In this document: piece after piece, positions 32,909 through 46,213 of the stretch
How positions within the stretch are numbered: the stretch's first letter is position 1
How the letters are laid out: every line of letters starts with the position of its first letter
Assembly (NCBI RefSeq): GCF_022581195.2
Contig: NC_061459.1
Location: forward strand, 10,602,001-10,666,000
Length of the DNA stretch: 64,000 nucleotides
Direction: 5' to 3'
Source of the DNA: Helicoverpa zea
Taxonomy: Eukaryota > Arthropoda > Insecta > Lepidoptera > Noctuidae
Notes under the pieces: model-generated
What the model was told of the DNA's origin: nothing
The model's input: the letters and a program-made list of their open reading frames with translations, nothing else
The model's database searches: none
Translations under genes and position numbers: made by a program

Positions 32909-35900
32909 GAAGATATTTATCGGAATGGCCATTACAAACGAAAGTAGATATCTACTTCTATTTATCTATACCAAACAACTCACCAATATTTCAACTGTAT
33001 TTACATATGTCCCGCCCGATATACCTAGAACGTCAACTTTCCATTTTCGCAACTCCCATTTCAATTCAAAAACATATTCGAAAGCGAAATCAAATCGTCG
33101 TGAATAACTTCTAAATAAAAATACACTGTCGAAATATGGAATTTCCCGCGTGACACGCCGTGACGTGTTGGAAAAATGACGTGTCAAAACGTAAGATAAA
33201 TCTTATAGGGTCGTAGTTACGTGCACTTCAAAATTGTTTCTATTTATCAACCCTTCTGATTGAACCGTGACGAAAATGTTGAGCAGTACTGTCGTGGACG
33301 GTGGCTGTTGATTTTTGAAGTCATATTTTGGTTTAATTTTCGTCGAAAGAAACTATATGTAGTGTACAGAGTCTTACCCATCCATAACACGTATAGGTAT
33401 TGTAATCGAGGACCTATTGAGTAGTCAACAAAAACCTAATTTTCTATGTCTCCAGACTGACTGCAACTACATTTTTCTTAGCTTTATGAAAATGCGGTTT
33501 TCTAGACAGAAATAGAACTGCGTAGGTGTCATGCAACTAAAATAACTGGCTTAATAAAACCACTCAAAGGTGAAAAGGTTGTTAGCGTCGGGTGTCAGCC
33601 GTAATAATTTTGTTTGTAACTGTACTAACATCGGCTTCTGTGTGATGGGTGCAAAAAATATAATGAACGATCGTGGAAGATCAGAAGTACTATCAATAAC
33701 GGTATCGCCGCATCCACTTATAATGTTTTGTAGGGGACATCATACCGTCAAGTTTGTTTAAGACTTTCTATACAGGATGATGTTAATGCAAGAATCTTTA
33801 TTTCGGTTGGTAACCTTTATTGCAGTTATTCTGTTATGTTTTTGTGGTGATTTTGAGGAATCTTATAAATAAAGCTAATAAAACATTGAAAGCCGATCAG
33901 GTACATTGGTGCATATTGTTGCATTCATTCTTGAGTTCGGAGAAGTCTGAGAGTGTTTCTGTTTAATGTCACGTGAATAAGTTGTTTGAGCAAAACATAC
34001 TCTGTCAGTAAGTTAATCAAAGTAATGGACTTTAATTATAATTTTAAGCATAATGGATACAAATGAAAATTAAAAAAGAAAGTTCGAAAACTAACACCCT
34101 AGTAGCGGTATGAGCCACGTTCGTTTTTCAAAAAATCATTTCTTATCCATTGTGCAGGGAAAGGCCATTGTTAAAATGATCGATAGTATTGTCCACTGTC
34201 TATTAGTTTGGATTGCATCCAGATTTGAGCGTATCGCGTCTATTCGTACGCGCCCGTGCGGGACGAATCGAGCGTTGAGTGAGTCATTTAGATTTATCGA
34301 TCATTTGATGGTGCACCACTAGTTTTGTTTCCTTTTTTTGCCCATTGACAGCTTCGTAAAATATATTGTAGTGGAAATAAATTTTGTTTTATTTTTTTCA
34401 GACTAAACTTTCATTTTGTACCTATTTGAGGCAATATGTGCCTTGTGTATCAAATTCTAATTTGCAATGGTTAATTCAAAATACTCATCGTCCGGGCATG
34501 AATTACCGGATATCCTCACAAACCTCAGTCTCTACAATATTGAATCATCGGTTAAACAACAACTATGATTTTCATCACTATTGCTGCCTGTACTCACAAA
34601 TTAAGTGGAAATGAAAACCATCACAGCACATGATTATATCTCAAATGAACTTTGAACTTCAAACCATGTCCACACTATTCCCACATCTGTGTATCAAACA
34701 TTTGAAATCTGTGTATAATCGAGTATACCAAACACTTGCAAAGAGATCCATTAACGATTACAATTAATCTGACTAATGAATGTTTGCCAGGATGTGACCA
34801 CTCAATTTGGACAAACATTTGGTCAAACCCCTCGTGTTTGCCGTGCACTCCAAGTCTAATGAGGTCCTATTGTAGATATTGGTTACCTCTGACATCGAGC
34901 TCTATTGTTCTTGAGGAATGTGTGGATTAAGCGGTGAGACCTATAAAAACAGTGCTCTTGACTTGAGTGCTGTTCTAACATTTTTTCAGGAATTTCGTCT
35001 ACAAGAATGTGAGGGGTAGTCCTTACTACTGCAGATCTTCAAATTTCCCCTTTTCTGAGGGAAGCCTTTACCAACAACTACTGTTGCATGATAACATTTC
35101 CTTGTACATTTCTTGATGGCAATGTCACCTCACCAAGTAAAGAATTCTCAGACAAGAATAATATCAAAACCGAATTAAAGAGTATCCACATCACGCTAGG
35201 GTTATACACCAGCTCTAGGTTATCTGACAATGTTCGTCTGTTGTTTTCTTTCAAATTGTTCACCATATCATAATGGTAATAAAATAAGGGCAGAAGTTTT
35301 TGTTGATTAGCCTTGGTATGGTAAAGTTAGTATTATATTACAAACTTAACAACCTACAAGCAAAACTGTTTTATGTAGTGGATTTCCAGCATTAGTTGTA
35401 GTATAATCTCAAACTCATTGGCAATCAGCTATAAAAATCATATGCAAATCGCTAAACGGAGATTATCAAATCACCAACCTAATAACACAGCCCATTAACT
35501 ACCTAAACAACAAATCAAGCTAATCACCGTCGAATAACTGCCAATAATATCAGTTTATGTCCAGCAATAAATCATTGCGGCGATTATATCGGCAACTTGT
35601 CAATAACTTGGCTAGGTAATCACTCAAGCGACTATCTGGCCGGCAGGTCACAGCCGCTTTGTTTGCTATGCTCTTATCACGGCGCGTATTGCAAACATCG
35701 GAAAGCTATGGACTAGTCGCTGTGTAGGAAGCGCTGGATACGCTATGTGTGCTCAAGCTGGAGATTGTTTGAGGAGTAGGTCGTGTGTGTAGTGGCTATT
35801 GTTGTACACCATACATACAGGCCATACAGCAATTTTGAGTATATCAATGTCAACTGATTGGCTGGAAAAAGTGATCATATTAATAACACCAAAATGCAAT

Positions 35901-36430
35901 CGGCTCTGCAAACAAAACAAAACCTTAACATCTTTTTCACCTATATACAAAATATCCCTAAAACTTACACCGAGCATCTTTTCTCACCAAGATGCAGCTA
36001 TAACACAGTAACGACGACTAAATCAGATACCGCATCCACAACCACAACTCCCACCTCTCTAGGTGCACTGAACACACACAACAGAAGCCCAACTCTAACC
36101 TGATTAATAGCATCCCGACACAGTCCAAATGAATACTGTTTAGATCTAGATATTTAGACCGGCAGACATATTGATGAATGTAGTCGAGTGCCGAACTGTG
36201 CCGGCAATTTCTGCCTCGATAACTTAGCTTCAGCTGGTATTTGAGTTGTGTGATACTGGACTGATTAGTGGCGGAATAAGTAGGAATTTTAGCAATGACT
36301 TTTGCATTAGAAGTGGAATTAATTTTGGTTATGAAAATCAGATTTAAAAAAGATTTCTCTACGCCCCTGCATCTGTTTTCCCCAAGGCAAATTATAAAGT
36401 ATCTAAACTTTTTTGGCTCGGTGAAAAACG
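32909..36430. other. Noncoding stretch
   Basis: No gene recognised. A GC-rich segment at about 34215-34270 contains ATTCGT...ACGAAT inverted pieces. The segment 35560-35720 is GC-richer than its surroundings and might be a conserved regulatory element, which cannot be judged from one sequence. Confidence 0.35.
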
Positions 36431-36846
36431 TGGAGAATCATACATCATCATCTTCCTACCCTTTTCCCAATCATGTTGGGGTCGGCTTCCAGTCTAACCG
36501 GATTCAGCTGAGTACCAGTACTTTACAAGAAGCGACTGCCTATCTGACCTCCTCAACCCATTTACCCGGGCAACCCGATACCTCTTGATTAGACTGGTGT
36601 CAGACTTACTGGCTTCTGACTACCCGTAACGACTGCCAAGGATGTTCAATGACAGCCGGGACCTACAGTTTAACGTACCATCCGAAACACAGTCAATGGT
36701 GTCTAAGATATACTTAGAAAGTACATACAGAAAAGTTGCATTGGTACTTGCCTGACCTAGGATCGAACCCGCGCCCTCATACTTGAGAGGTTGGTCTTTT
36801 ACCCACTAGGCCACCACGACTTATTAGAAGAATGGAGAATCATACA
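36431..36846 (-). mobile_element. Full-length SINE with 14-bp target duplication
   Basis: The body 36445-36832 lies on the minus strand. TGGAGAATCATACA occurs at 36431-36444 and 36833-36846. The B box is GGGTTCGATCC (complement of 36760-36770) and the A box TGGCCTAGTGG (complement of 36803-36813). The tail is CATCATCATC on the plus strand. Being full length with both Pol III boxes, it could have been transcriptionally competent. Confidence 0.95.
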
Positions 36847-38545
36847 ATTATCAGTATTTTTGTAGAGAGAAGTTTGTGCTAACGAGATCAATTAGTCACT
36901 ATTTAGATTTATATCGATTGATGCAATTAAAGCAATGTTCACCAATAAAACCTCCTGTATAATATACACAACTTAAAATTAACACGCAACCGACCGAAAA
37001 ACAGGCCATAATTCGTTCACCTCATTCGCGAGCGCACTCATATCTCTCGATCAGTTGAAATGAAGACACACAGCCTGATATAATGAGCCCATTGGCCAGA
37101 TGCTGTATCATTATTACATGATATCCAGAACAAACATTAAGTAGATAAACGGCACTCATTACAAACGGCAACTAGGTCATGGATATGTTCCCGGGAACGG
37201 CGATGCTCACAGAGATTGATTCGGGCCTTTAATAATAAATCTGGCTTTGTTTTGTTGCTTTCTAATTAGGGATAGTTATATTAAAAGTTCTTTTATTGGG
37301 AGGGGGAGTTGAGGGTCTTGGAAAATGTCATTGACTTCGGATGTGATGCTATTTATTATAGTTTCATTTGTTATTTCTGGATTGACCATGGTGAACGTGT
37401 GTTGGTAAGAAGAATCTTCGAGAATCTACCTCTATATCAATTTATTTCTTGAAAAAAAAGAAACATGGTATACCTTAGCCAGGTATGTACCTACTCATTA
37501 CTAAAGAAAGTATTTTTCCTCAGAAACGTCGTAGGTAATTTCAGGCTTGAAGGAAGCGTAGGTCAGCGTTCGACCCAAAATAGTAACGTTACGCTCCACT
37601 TAAAATAATTGGCTGGTCTTAATGGAAGCTTTACCGTAACGTTTAATAAGAGTACTGTAAAAGGTTTTCTTAGCAAGATTAGGCTTAGAAAATACAAATG
37701 ACCTCAGCCGTACAAAGCCTTATGTATTAAAGTTGCCTTATAAGCAAATCAGACATTCATTCTGAAGATTTTGACATCCTAAGTGGGCTAATATTGTTGT
37801 TTAATATTTGTTAAATTCTCTTTTTGTATCTCTCGCTACAGCTTGTATCAGACTATCTCCTTCCAATGTTAAACGTAGGCCTTCTTCAATCAAAATTGAC
37901 TTTAGACTGCTCGAATCAAGATTCTACATACAATCTTCATTAATTCTTCATACTTCGGTCATTCTAAAGTAAATCAATACAACCTATAAATTCCTATGTA
38001 TGATTATCTTATCAATAGACCTCTTTGCAGTACCTAGTTCTGCACACGTGATATCTCGCTATGCACATACCCTCTGCACCGCACTCGCCACAAATTGAGT
38101 TACAAAACGATTCTTTGCTGGACCGGACGAGTGCCTCTCAAACTTTCACAAAGGAAACATTTTATTGTTGGACGCAACAAACCAGGGTTTACATTTTTAT
38201 ACAAGGATCTCGTTTTTGTGTGGAAAGTAGGTTGGCTTCTTGTAGATATATTCCATGAAGTGTATTAAAAAAATATTGATATTGCAGTTTAAATTGTAGA
38301 GCAATCAATTCGATCATCATCAGTAAACAAAATAAAATAAAAATATCAGAAATATAAACACCTTATCGATTTGATAATGACTTTAAGTTGTATGATCAAG
38401 TTTATTATTAAAATATCTTAGTCATTTTCAAGAACTAATAATAATGAGTTCTTTAGAGTGACCATACATGTTAAAATTTTCATTGACATGAAACATTGAC
38501 TTATTTACAAAACTTTGAAAACCTTAGTAAAGTAAGGAAAGCAGG
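36847..38545. other. Noncoding stretch
   Basis: No gene or repeat recognised. Confidence 0.4.
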
Positions 38546-38700
38546 TGACGTCAGCGCATGTTCGTTACTGCGCTTCATTAGGAGTCACCCTCAAGGGCAC
38601 CGGGGACAACTGTCTTGTTGTTACCTAGTTGTTACTAATGACGTCACGTCTGCTGAACGCATTTTATATAGCAGGGGACGTTGATAGACACGCATGCTTT
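38546..38700 (+). promoter_or_regulatory. Promoter-like cluster: two CREs and a TATA-like box
   Basis: Two perfect palindromic cAMP-response elements (TGACGTCA) lie at 38546-38553 and 38639-38646. About 18 bp past the second is TTTTATATAGC (about 38663-38672), a TATA-like box, with GC-richer sequence between. CREB/ATF and related bZIP proteins bind TGACGTCA. A start site would be expected near 38695 on plus, but the palindromic sites fix no direction and no downstream exon was recognised. Confidence 0.35.
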
Positions 38701-41700
38701 GGCGTTTTTGTTCTTGAGAAGGGGTCTATGTGGCTGGTTTAAAATTGTATTAATATTTTAATGTATTTCTCGGTTATTTATCTAAAAACTAAACCATTTT
38801 CTCTTCATAATAGTTACGGTTTCCAATTGATGATTTTATGAGAATTTCTTTCCGAAGTGCTTCTCAATAAAGCAGATTAAAAAAGTAAAATCAACCACCT
38901 GCAAAACAGCACACACTTCTCATAAAAACGATCATCAAAATTGAACAACTTTTTCACACAAGAGCTACTTCATAGCTGCTCCATTTTTGACTTCTTAGCA
39001 AAGTGAGTTTGGAGACAATTTTCACGGAGTTTTCTTCCAAAGTTTCATTATACCACGGGTGAAAATGAAGGTACGAATCGAAGAGAGTTTTGAACAAAAC
39101 CGATATATCTTCGAAGTTGAGTGGAACGCTTTCGGGGACTCCAGGGTTCGATTGTAGACTTTGGTAGTTCCAACTTTAAACTGCTTCAGAACCTGTTTAT
39201 TTTGTAGCAGATCTGATAGTTTGATTTGTGAACTGGTGAGCTTCATACGTTGCGTTGGACTTTTATATGTTTTTGAAAACTAGATCTCTTTAGACAACTT
39301 GTTGTTTTGTTCGAGAACGTTGTGATGCAGTCTCTGGGATCTATTTTTGGTTATTCTGTTTGAAGTGGAAAATTATTGCCATTTGATATCCGTCTTCTTA
39401 TTTTTAATTGAGACATCTTCTGTTTTAAACTTTCATTTAATAATGAAGAGAACTAAAACCCCACAGTAAATAAGCTGCCTATGCTAAATACTGAAAAACC
39501 CGCTCGTATTGGATTCAAACATTACAAATACACTCCAAAAAGAAACGGTTCAAAAACAAAAGATAAAAGCCCCGAACGGGAGCGCAAAAAAACACTCGAT
39601 ATTCCGCCAATCCTTACTGGGCCGTAATCTTTTAAACCTTGGTACCCAAATTGTACCGCCGTGGACCTTCCCAGCTCTCTCCGTAAAAATTCTACTGCTT
39701 TGAATAATTTTGTTAGTTCTGCAGTCCATCATGCTACGCCTATGTAAATGGGAGTAGATTGAGTTTGAAAGTGTATGCCCCTCGAAACAAGATGCTCCTT
39801 TTTTAGCCAGAGAAATTGTTGATTTATGAAAACGGGCCGTGTTATCAAAGTTTTCACATACATGTGTTAAGTTTTGAGTAGGTACATTCATGCATGTTTT
39901 ATTATTAAGGTGGATTCCTTTTTTCTTGGGTTTTTTGTACTCACATCGAGATGATTTAATTGATTGATGATTTCTCGAGTATCAGACAATTGCTTATTTA
40001 ACCTACCTGCCTACCTTTTTCCTTCTGAATTTCATCATTTAACAGGGTCGCGGAAACTCTTTCAAACAATCCCAGAGGATCCTTCAATCACGGATCCTTC
40101 AAAGGTGGCTCTCAAGAACAAATATGTCTAAGAAATGAAATAATGTTGCAAAGTATTCTATTATACAAACAACATTACCATCGCATTACCACTATCCCTA
40201 CAAGAGCCGTCTAAATCAGGCTCCTGCTTGGCTTGTTAATAAAATGCCGATTCGGGAAAATTATCGAAAAACTGTCAGTTTCACGGGACCCCTCCCAACT
40301 CAGCAGGGGTTTCCCTTCTAAGCGTCTAGCGCCGAACTCATTAAAGATACTTAGACAATTGTGAAAGACATTAATTTGTCCGTGTTTGCAAAAATTCGCA
40401 AGGTTTTCTCGTTTTATTACCTCTCTTTCGATTTCGTACCTACAATTATTTCATTTTACTTTCGTGCAAAAGTTTTATTCAAAAATATTTAATTATTTTC
40501 ACTGAATACTATTTTTAAAAGCTGTGTTTACATATTTCCAAGAAAAGTTCCTGAACTCCATAAAAAATATTTAATAGTGCTAAAATCCTCAAAGAGAAAA
40601 ACAAACCGCTTTTCACTGACGTCAAAAAAGGATAAATTTCTCAGATCTTTTATTTTTCGTTCTTATTTCCTTGCAAAATTGGTCTTAATTGTATCCATGT
40701 TATATGAGGTTTTCTTTACGAGTGTGGTTCAAAGTAAGCACGTCCGACCTCCGAAAATCTCGAGCACCACTCCACAGGCTTAGACACGTATAGACTTGCC
40801 GTTAATTAGACTGTCTGCCCATGACTTGTGGAGACCCTATCGAGGACCCTACAGGTCTGGATGTATGTACTTTACTTTTCTTGAAACTAATTAGGTACCT
40901 ACTGTTTTTCTTACGGGTAATTGACATTTACGGTCTAAGTGCGTTTGTCGTCGTTTTCCAAAAAGGTCGTTGACTTATTATTTTATTTGGTGGTTTCAAG
41001 AAAATTTTCTCTTAAAAACTTAATGTCAAATGCAGCAACTAAATAGTCTACGTTTGAAATTTCCAGCTTAAAAAGCATTTCAGTTCTTAGTCTAGCATTG
41101 CATTTATAAGAATTGAAATAAACGATAAAACGAGTCAGGTGGAATTTCTTAAAAAAGTAATTACATTTTATTGGTGAAACTTCGTAATTATTGTTCTTTT
41201 TTATATTTCGGACCCGAAGCCCAAAACTTTCACATTTCAATACGCTGAGCAAAAATCATTTGGACATTTAAAACTTTTCGTTTGCTAACTTGACTGAATT
41301 TACTCGTTAGGAGTTCTAACGAGATCACTAATTATCGATTTAACTGAAGCCGGTACCTTTAAAAGATTACTGTTAAATAACTTTGCGTTAAGTAATTAAG
41401 ACCTGTTCAGGATATTTCGGGAATTCGTTTTCTGTGTTTTAGACTAATGCTTTAATTAAATTGCGTTGTTCCATAGACTTATCTTGGATCAAAAGTAATT
41501 GAAATTCTTCGAGGTCATAATGTATAAAGGTATAATTTACAAGATCAAATGTTATGGTTAAGTCTGCGGGTTCTTTGTTCGGTGAGAAGTAATACCCGTG
41601 TTTCATTAACAAACGAATTACCTGTTTACATTTATTAAGCGATTAAATGTTTTTAATGGCTCAGATCAAAGTGTTATTGCGTTCTTCATAAAATAGCAAA

Positions 41701-41732
41701 ATGAAAACGTTTTCTTAACCAGAATTACTCTT
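38701..41732. other. Noncoding stretch
   Basis: No gene recognised. Minus-strand open frames at 39022-39246 and 39550-39891 (113 codons) have no identifiable domain. Confidence 0.35.
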
Positions 41733-41768
41733 TTACTCTCTGAATTCGGCCACCTAAATTCAGAGTAA
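41733..41768. repeat. Small imperfect inverted repeat
   Basis: TTACTCTCTGAATT (41733-41746) pairs with AATTCAGAGTAA (41757-41768), with a 2-nt bulge (CT) in the left arm and a loop of about 10 nt. Confidence 0.65.
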
Positions 41769-44188
41769 CAAATAGAAATTTCATCCTGTATTTTTCTTCG
41801 AGTCACGCATGAAAAAACATGATACTAAAGTCAGTAGATCAAAACGGCGGGAATGCAGCAAATGGTAGAAAATGGTAGCAAACGAACGCCAAACGTAACG
41901 CACGTACCGCACTAACAAGTAGAAGCTCAAACATGCGCACCAACCGGGCTAATTTCGGGTCATAGACTAGCATATTCAAGGAGAGAGGCCTTTTCTGATA
42001 ACACGTATATAAATTCGGGTGATTCTACCTATTTTGCTGAGGGCATACATCTATCAGTCTGTTGTGGTAAAAGTTTTAGGCTTGTTTTAATTGGCTGTAC
42101 CGTCTTTTGATACCTAGCTGCAATTTAATGAATCTTCATAATATTACCATAGTTTTAAAGTATCAGCAACAGTAAAAAAGTAACAGAAAAAATTATCTAA
42201 AAGTTTCAGTAACAATAGGCACAATACCCAAACTGCTCCCATCTGCGTACATCTCACTAATCTATGTCCGATATACCTCGTAATTTCTTACCTGCGTCTC
42301 ATTAATTGTGGGCACGTAGGCACCACGTGACCGCTCTGCGTTCTGTTGTGAACTCAGGGTTTTACGCGATGTGTTATGTCCAATGTTGGGTTAATGGGTG
42401 ACTGTCTGATGGCTTCCCTGTTTTAGTGGTTTGGGCTTTTGTTCAAACGTGGGTCGAGGAAGTGTAAAGAATATATGGGCTTTTGTACTGACTTTTGTGT
42501 AAATGTAAGACCGGGTTTGAGTGACAAAGCTGCTGACTGTCTTTTGTTTTAATCTGACAGGCGACAGCGTGATCATTTCGGTTGATATACACGAACATAT
42601 AAACCAGTACATCCAACAGTATAAATGTCGGCAAACCAATCACGCAACGTTAAGGCTGATCGAAACTAGCTTTCAACGCTTTACCTCGAAACCACAAACA
42701 CCTAAAAGCTGCAGAAAACTCCTCTATACAATATCAAACGAAGGTTTTAACTGGGTGCGCGGCCGAGCGAATTTTGTTTGAGAGCTCATAAATCTGTCAA
42801 ACGTCAAAGTAAGCCGCGTATCGAACGAGCCAGCCCTCCGGTAAATTATGAACTAACCGCCTTTTGCCTTGGCCGTCGCAGGACATTGCACGTGCTTTAA
42901 AAGCAAGTGTATATTGTACACACACGTTTTCGATCGTATTTGTTATGTTAGTAGCGGCTATTGTATTTGGATTACTTGGCTGCTGGGTTCAGGCTGTTCT
43001 GTCATAAAGTATAGACTTGAACATGTATCATCACGTCAGTAGTCTGGTGGTGAATGGTTGATATAAGCCTTTTAAGTCAACATTTTGCTTACGGTGGTTT
43101 CCTGCCTCGCCGTGGGCAATGGCGACGAAAATAACCGTGTATTTCATGATATAATTCACAATCTGTAGATATCAAATAATGGTAATGCTACCTTACAATC
43201 TTAAGAAGTTCAACCTTGAAAAAATCCCGCGACTATTTCAGCTACTAAGTAACACTGTCGTTTTCTATTTGGATGGTTATGGGGATATTGTCAATTACGC
43301 CCACACAAAATATTTCTCTGTTTCTTTAGATGGCGAAGTACGTAAAAGCCTTTGTCATTATTAAGTGCTGTTTAGCTACTGAGTCATCCCACAGTCGGTA
43401 ATTAAATACTTAAATGTTATCTTAGATATGTTTTCATATTTCTTACTTCCTATTTATGTATTTGATCACCTCCCATCAATGTTCGATATCGATCACCCTT
43501 ATGCTATATATTCATGATATTAGCAACACACGAAGGAGGAAAAACCTGAGAAAACACATAAGACGGTGAAACGATAAAACGTTTTATTGCTTACTTAAAA
43601 TTCGCCAAAAATCAACAATTCAATTCTATGCGAGTCATAAAGTGGAAAGATGGATTTTGAATTGAATTTCGTACCACGAACTCTCGATTATTTTCACAGT
43701 TTTTAGATTATTCTTACCTTATTCTAAAAATCATGAATATTTTTTCTGTGATATTATTACCTTAAAAAGTCACTTTGAAAAGACTTGGAAAAAGACTTAA
43801 CAGTTTCGCAAATAGCTCTGTTTTATGACAATAAGTGACAGTACATCAACTCTGGTTGTATTTACCTTTCCGTCATCTATAGTCTATACGTTATCCTGAA
43901 GAGCAGCATCAGCATTCTTTTCATCATTATTGTATTATGTATTATTACATTATGTCACCCAGAGCAGAGATAAAACAAATGCCTTCTTATGTATAAGTAC
44001 TAAGAGCGTACACAGTGGTAAACCAGTATACTCGAACCCGAAACATATTTCACTCTTTCTTCTCCTTACCCATCGGCAACCAACGGTAGGATCCTTATAC
44101 AAACACTCGTAAAATACTGCCGATATTATCCGCGCAATAGGTTTAATGTCTTATGACGTAGCCGGAGAGCGAACGAGATAGCTAGTGT
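41769..44188. other. Noncoding stretch
   Basis: No gene recognised. A good acceptor (TTTTGTTTTAATCTGACAG, ending near 42561) opens an ~73-codon frame to 42781, but no donor or known domain supports an exon. Confidence 0.35.
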
Positions 44189-44500
44189 CATGGAGAACAA
44201 AATGACTAGCGGAGGTGCCATCGTGGAAAATCTTCTAACAAAGTAGCGCGCCAAAACACGGCTGTGAGGTGGACGAGGAACATTACTGTCTTCGCCCTTA
44301 AAGGCCTTCTTTCGACCCAATGTTTTCGCCAACAAAGAAAAAATGGTTGACAGATTCTCAAGGAACCCGAAAGCCTCGCTAGTTCACTTGCAACATCATT
44401 TTGGTCATGCCTACCGTACGTATTTGACCTAGAGGAAGGAGCCTGACCTACCTGTATTATGGAATCTCCGCTCCTTCTTTACTCCGTTTCTAGTGTGTAC
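44189..44500 (+). repeat. Unclassified low-copy repeat, copy 2
   Basis: Same landmarks and order as the block at 4759: CATGGAGAACAAAATGACTA then GCGG, GACGAGGAACATTACTG, GGCCTTCTTTCG, CCTCGCTAGTTCACTTG, TTTTGGTCATGCCTACCGTA and TTTGACCTAGAGGAAGGAGC. It lacks the LINE insert of copy 1 and so records the empty site. It lies about 2 kb from copy 3. Confidence 0.65.
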
Positions 44501-45469
44501 TGTTCAAATACACGATTACTTCGCGCAATGGAAGATCGTCTCCGAAGGGAATGGAGCCGTCTTGAAGAATGCTCGCCTTTATATAGCAGTAGACAGTTCT
44601 TCTATTTTAATTTTGTGAGATTGGCTTGTAGCTTTGGTTATTAGAATCGGTTTCTTTGATTCTTTTTGTGGAGGGTTTTACGAGGAAATGTAGGCGTACT
44701 GGTTCTTAAGTTTAGAATAGGAAATTAATTATCTCTGTAAAGGTGTTTTTGAAGCCCAAATCGGTTGCAAAGATTTTAATGTTTTCGTTATTTAATTTAT
44801 TTTTTCATCTATACTATTGATATCCCCATTAATGCCAATTAATCCGACTCATAATATTATTTTTCAGTTTACTTAATATCTATGTACTTTTAATAGTAGA
44901 TACAGTTTTCTTTAGTCTCAAGAGCCGGCTATGATTCAGGATTCTTCATACACGAGTATGTAATGGTCTTCCGTCTCGCTTTCAATCGAATACTTCTACT
45001 ATGTTTGAGCTGATTTCGCAATTTTTCTCCGAATGTAGGAAAAACATTGTACGATAGCAGAATTTGTAAACTAAAGAGTGTGAAAGCTGAGTAGCTAGAA
45101 TCGAATTTTATTCCGTGTAAAAACTTTAATAAAAGGAGCGAGTTTGTCGGTTATTTACTGGAGCTGAAAATATGTTTTGAAAATACCTATATAGTATTTT
45201 TTATATGAATAAAATTACTTAAAAAAAGAGTATATAAATAGAGGCATTTGAGGCCTACTTTTATTTTAAAATGATGTCGTTCAAGTACATCGCACAGTCA
45301 AGTAAAGATATGTCTTCTTTTTAACACGCTTATATTAGCTTCACTTGTTACCTAAGTATGTAAGACAATCTTAATTTTCTACGTTAAAACACAACGTACG
45401 AACATAACTCGAACACCCTCTCATCTTTAACCACCATAAATCAATATACAAAAAACCAGTAGTACTTAC
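44501..45469. other. Noncoding stretch
   Basis: Nothing recognised. If the candidate exon at 45470 is real, this is the start of its first intron. Confidence 0.35.
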
Positions 45470-45526
45470 AGGGGATCTTAGTAATAATTGGAGCACATCT
45501 ACGGCAGGTGGTCCAATCGGCTTCAT
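45470..45526 (-). CDS. Candidate first coding exon of an unknown gene (partial)
   Basis: On the minus strand an ATG (45524-45526) opens 19 codons, MKPIGPPAVDVLQLLLRSP, ending exactly at a strong splice donor (CCT|GTAAGTAC, donor 45464-45469) in phase 0. An in-frame TAA (45542-45544) lies just upstream, so this ATG would be the true start. The leader upstream to about 45610 is much GC-richer than the surrounding DNA, as expected of a 5' exon. The peptide includes LQLLL, which fits the LxxLL nuclear-receptor-interaction pattern; that may be coincidence. I do not recognise the protein and see no second exon. Later exons should lie at lower coordinates or outside the window. Confidence 0.4.
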
Positions 45527-45610
45527 TGGTCCCGGAATCAATTAGAGTCGGCACTAGTCGTGGCCGAGACAATGCCTCGCGCTGTGCCTCGTGTGGAGGC
45601 GATAGCAGAA
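45527..45610 (-). promoter_or_regulatory. GC-rich leader of the candidate exon
   Basis: The minus strand reads CTATCGCCTCCACACGAGGC then CAGCGCGAGGC and on to the candidate ATG, in otherwise very AT-rich DNA. It could be a 5' untranslated exon region, possibly entered through an acceptor (a pyrimidine-rich run before ACACGAG). It could also be a conserved noncoding element. Confidence 0.3.
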
Positions 45611-46213
45611 AAAGTATGTTTTTTTTTTAATAAATAAAGAAGTTCTTTATTGCTTAAGACTTGATCTGCTGTTTCCTTGAGAACAATTTGAAATAAATTC
45701 AGAAGTAGTGTTTTGTCTCACATTTCGTGTCTTTTGACGAATGATTTTGTTGCTACAAATTTTACATTCGTACACATTTTTTTTTACTTTAAAAATCCTG
45801 TATTTTAACGTTTTTTATTACTAGTAGTATTAGGTGACATGATGGGTGGTCTCATTGCTAAAATTCAAGATAAATTTAGTTGAGGTTAAGATGAGAAGGA
45901 AAAGATTATACGGCTGGAAGTGAGACATGGTATATAAATATAATTGTATATTGCTATAAAAATAAATACATGAACTGTGAACTAAAAATAAGTGCTATGA
46001 GGTATGAATCTCAATTCCAAAAGTAATACTAAAAATATGTAATTTCCAACACATTTAAAATACCAATTTTATGGTACACATTTGTTTTGCAGTCCCTACA
46101 TAAAGGTGTATATAGACTGAAACGTCCCAACTTGCCGAGTCAGGTCGTGACGACATCGACGCAGCGAGTCGCAGGTGTGCACACCGCCCTAATATGTGCT
46201 ACTGTGTGTTGAA
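45611..46213. other. Noncoding stretch
   Basis: AT-rich except for a GC-richer piece at about 46130-46200; nothing recognised. Confidence 0.4.

Noticed and set aside
39550..39891. 113-codon minus-strand open frame
   Set aside because: No family resemblance and no supporting signals; treated as chance.
42521..42781. 86-codon plus frame preceded by a strong acceptor (TTTTAATCTGACAG)
   Set aside because: No donor before the stop and no known domain. It could only be a terminal exon, with no polyadenylation signal recognised close by.
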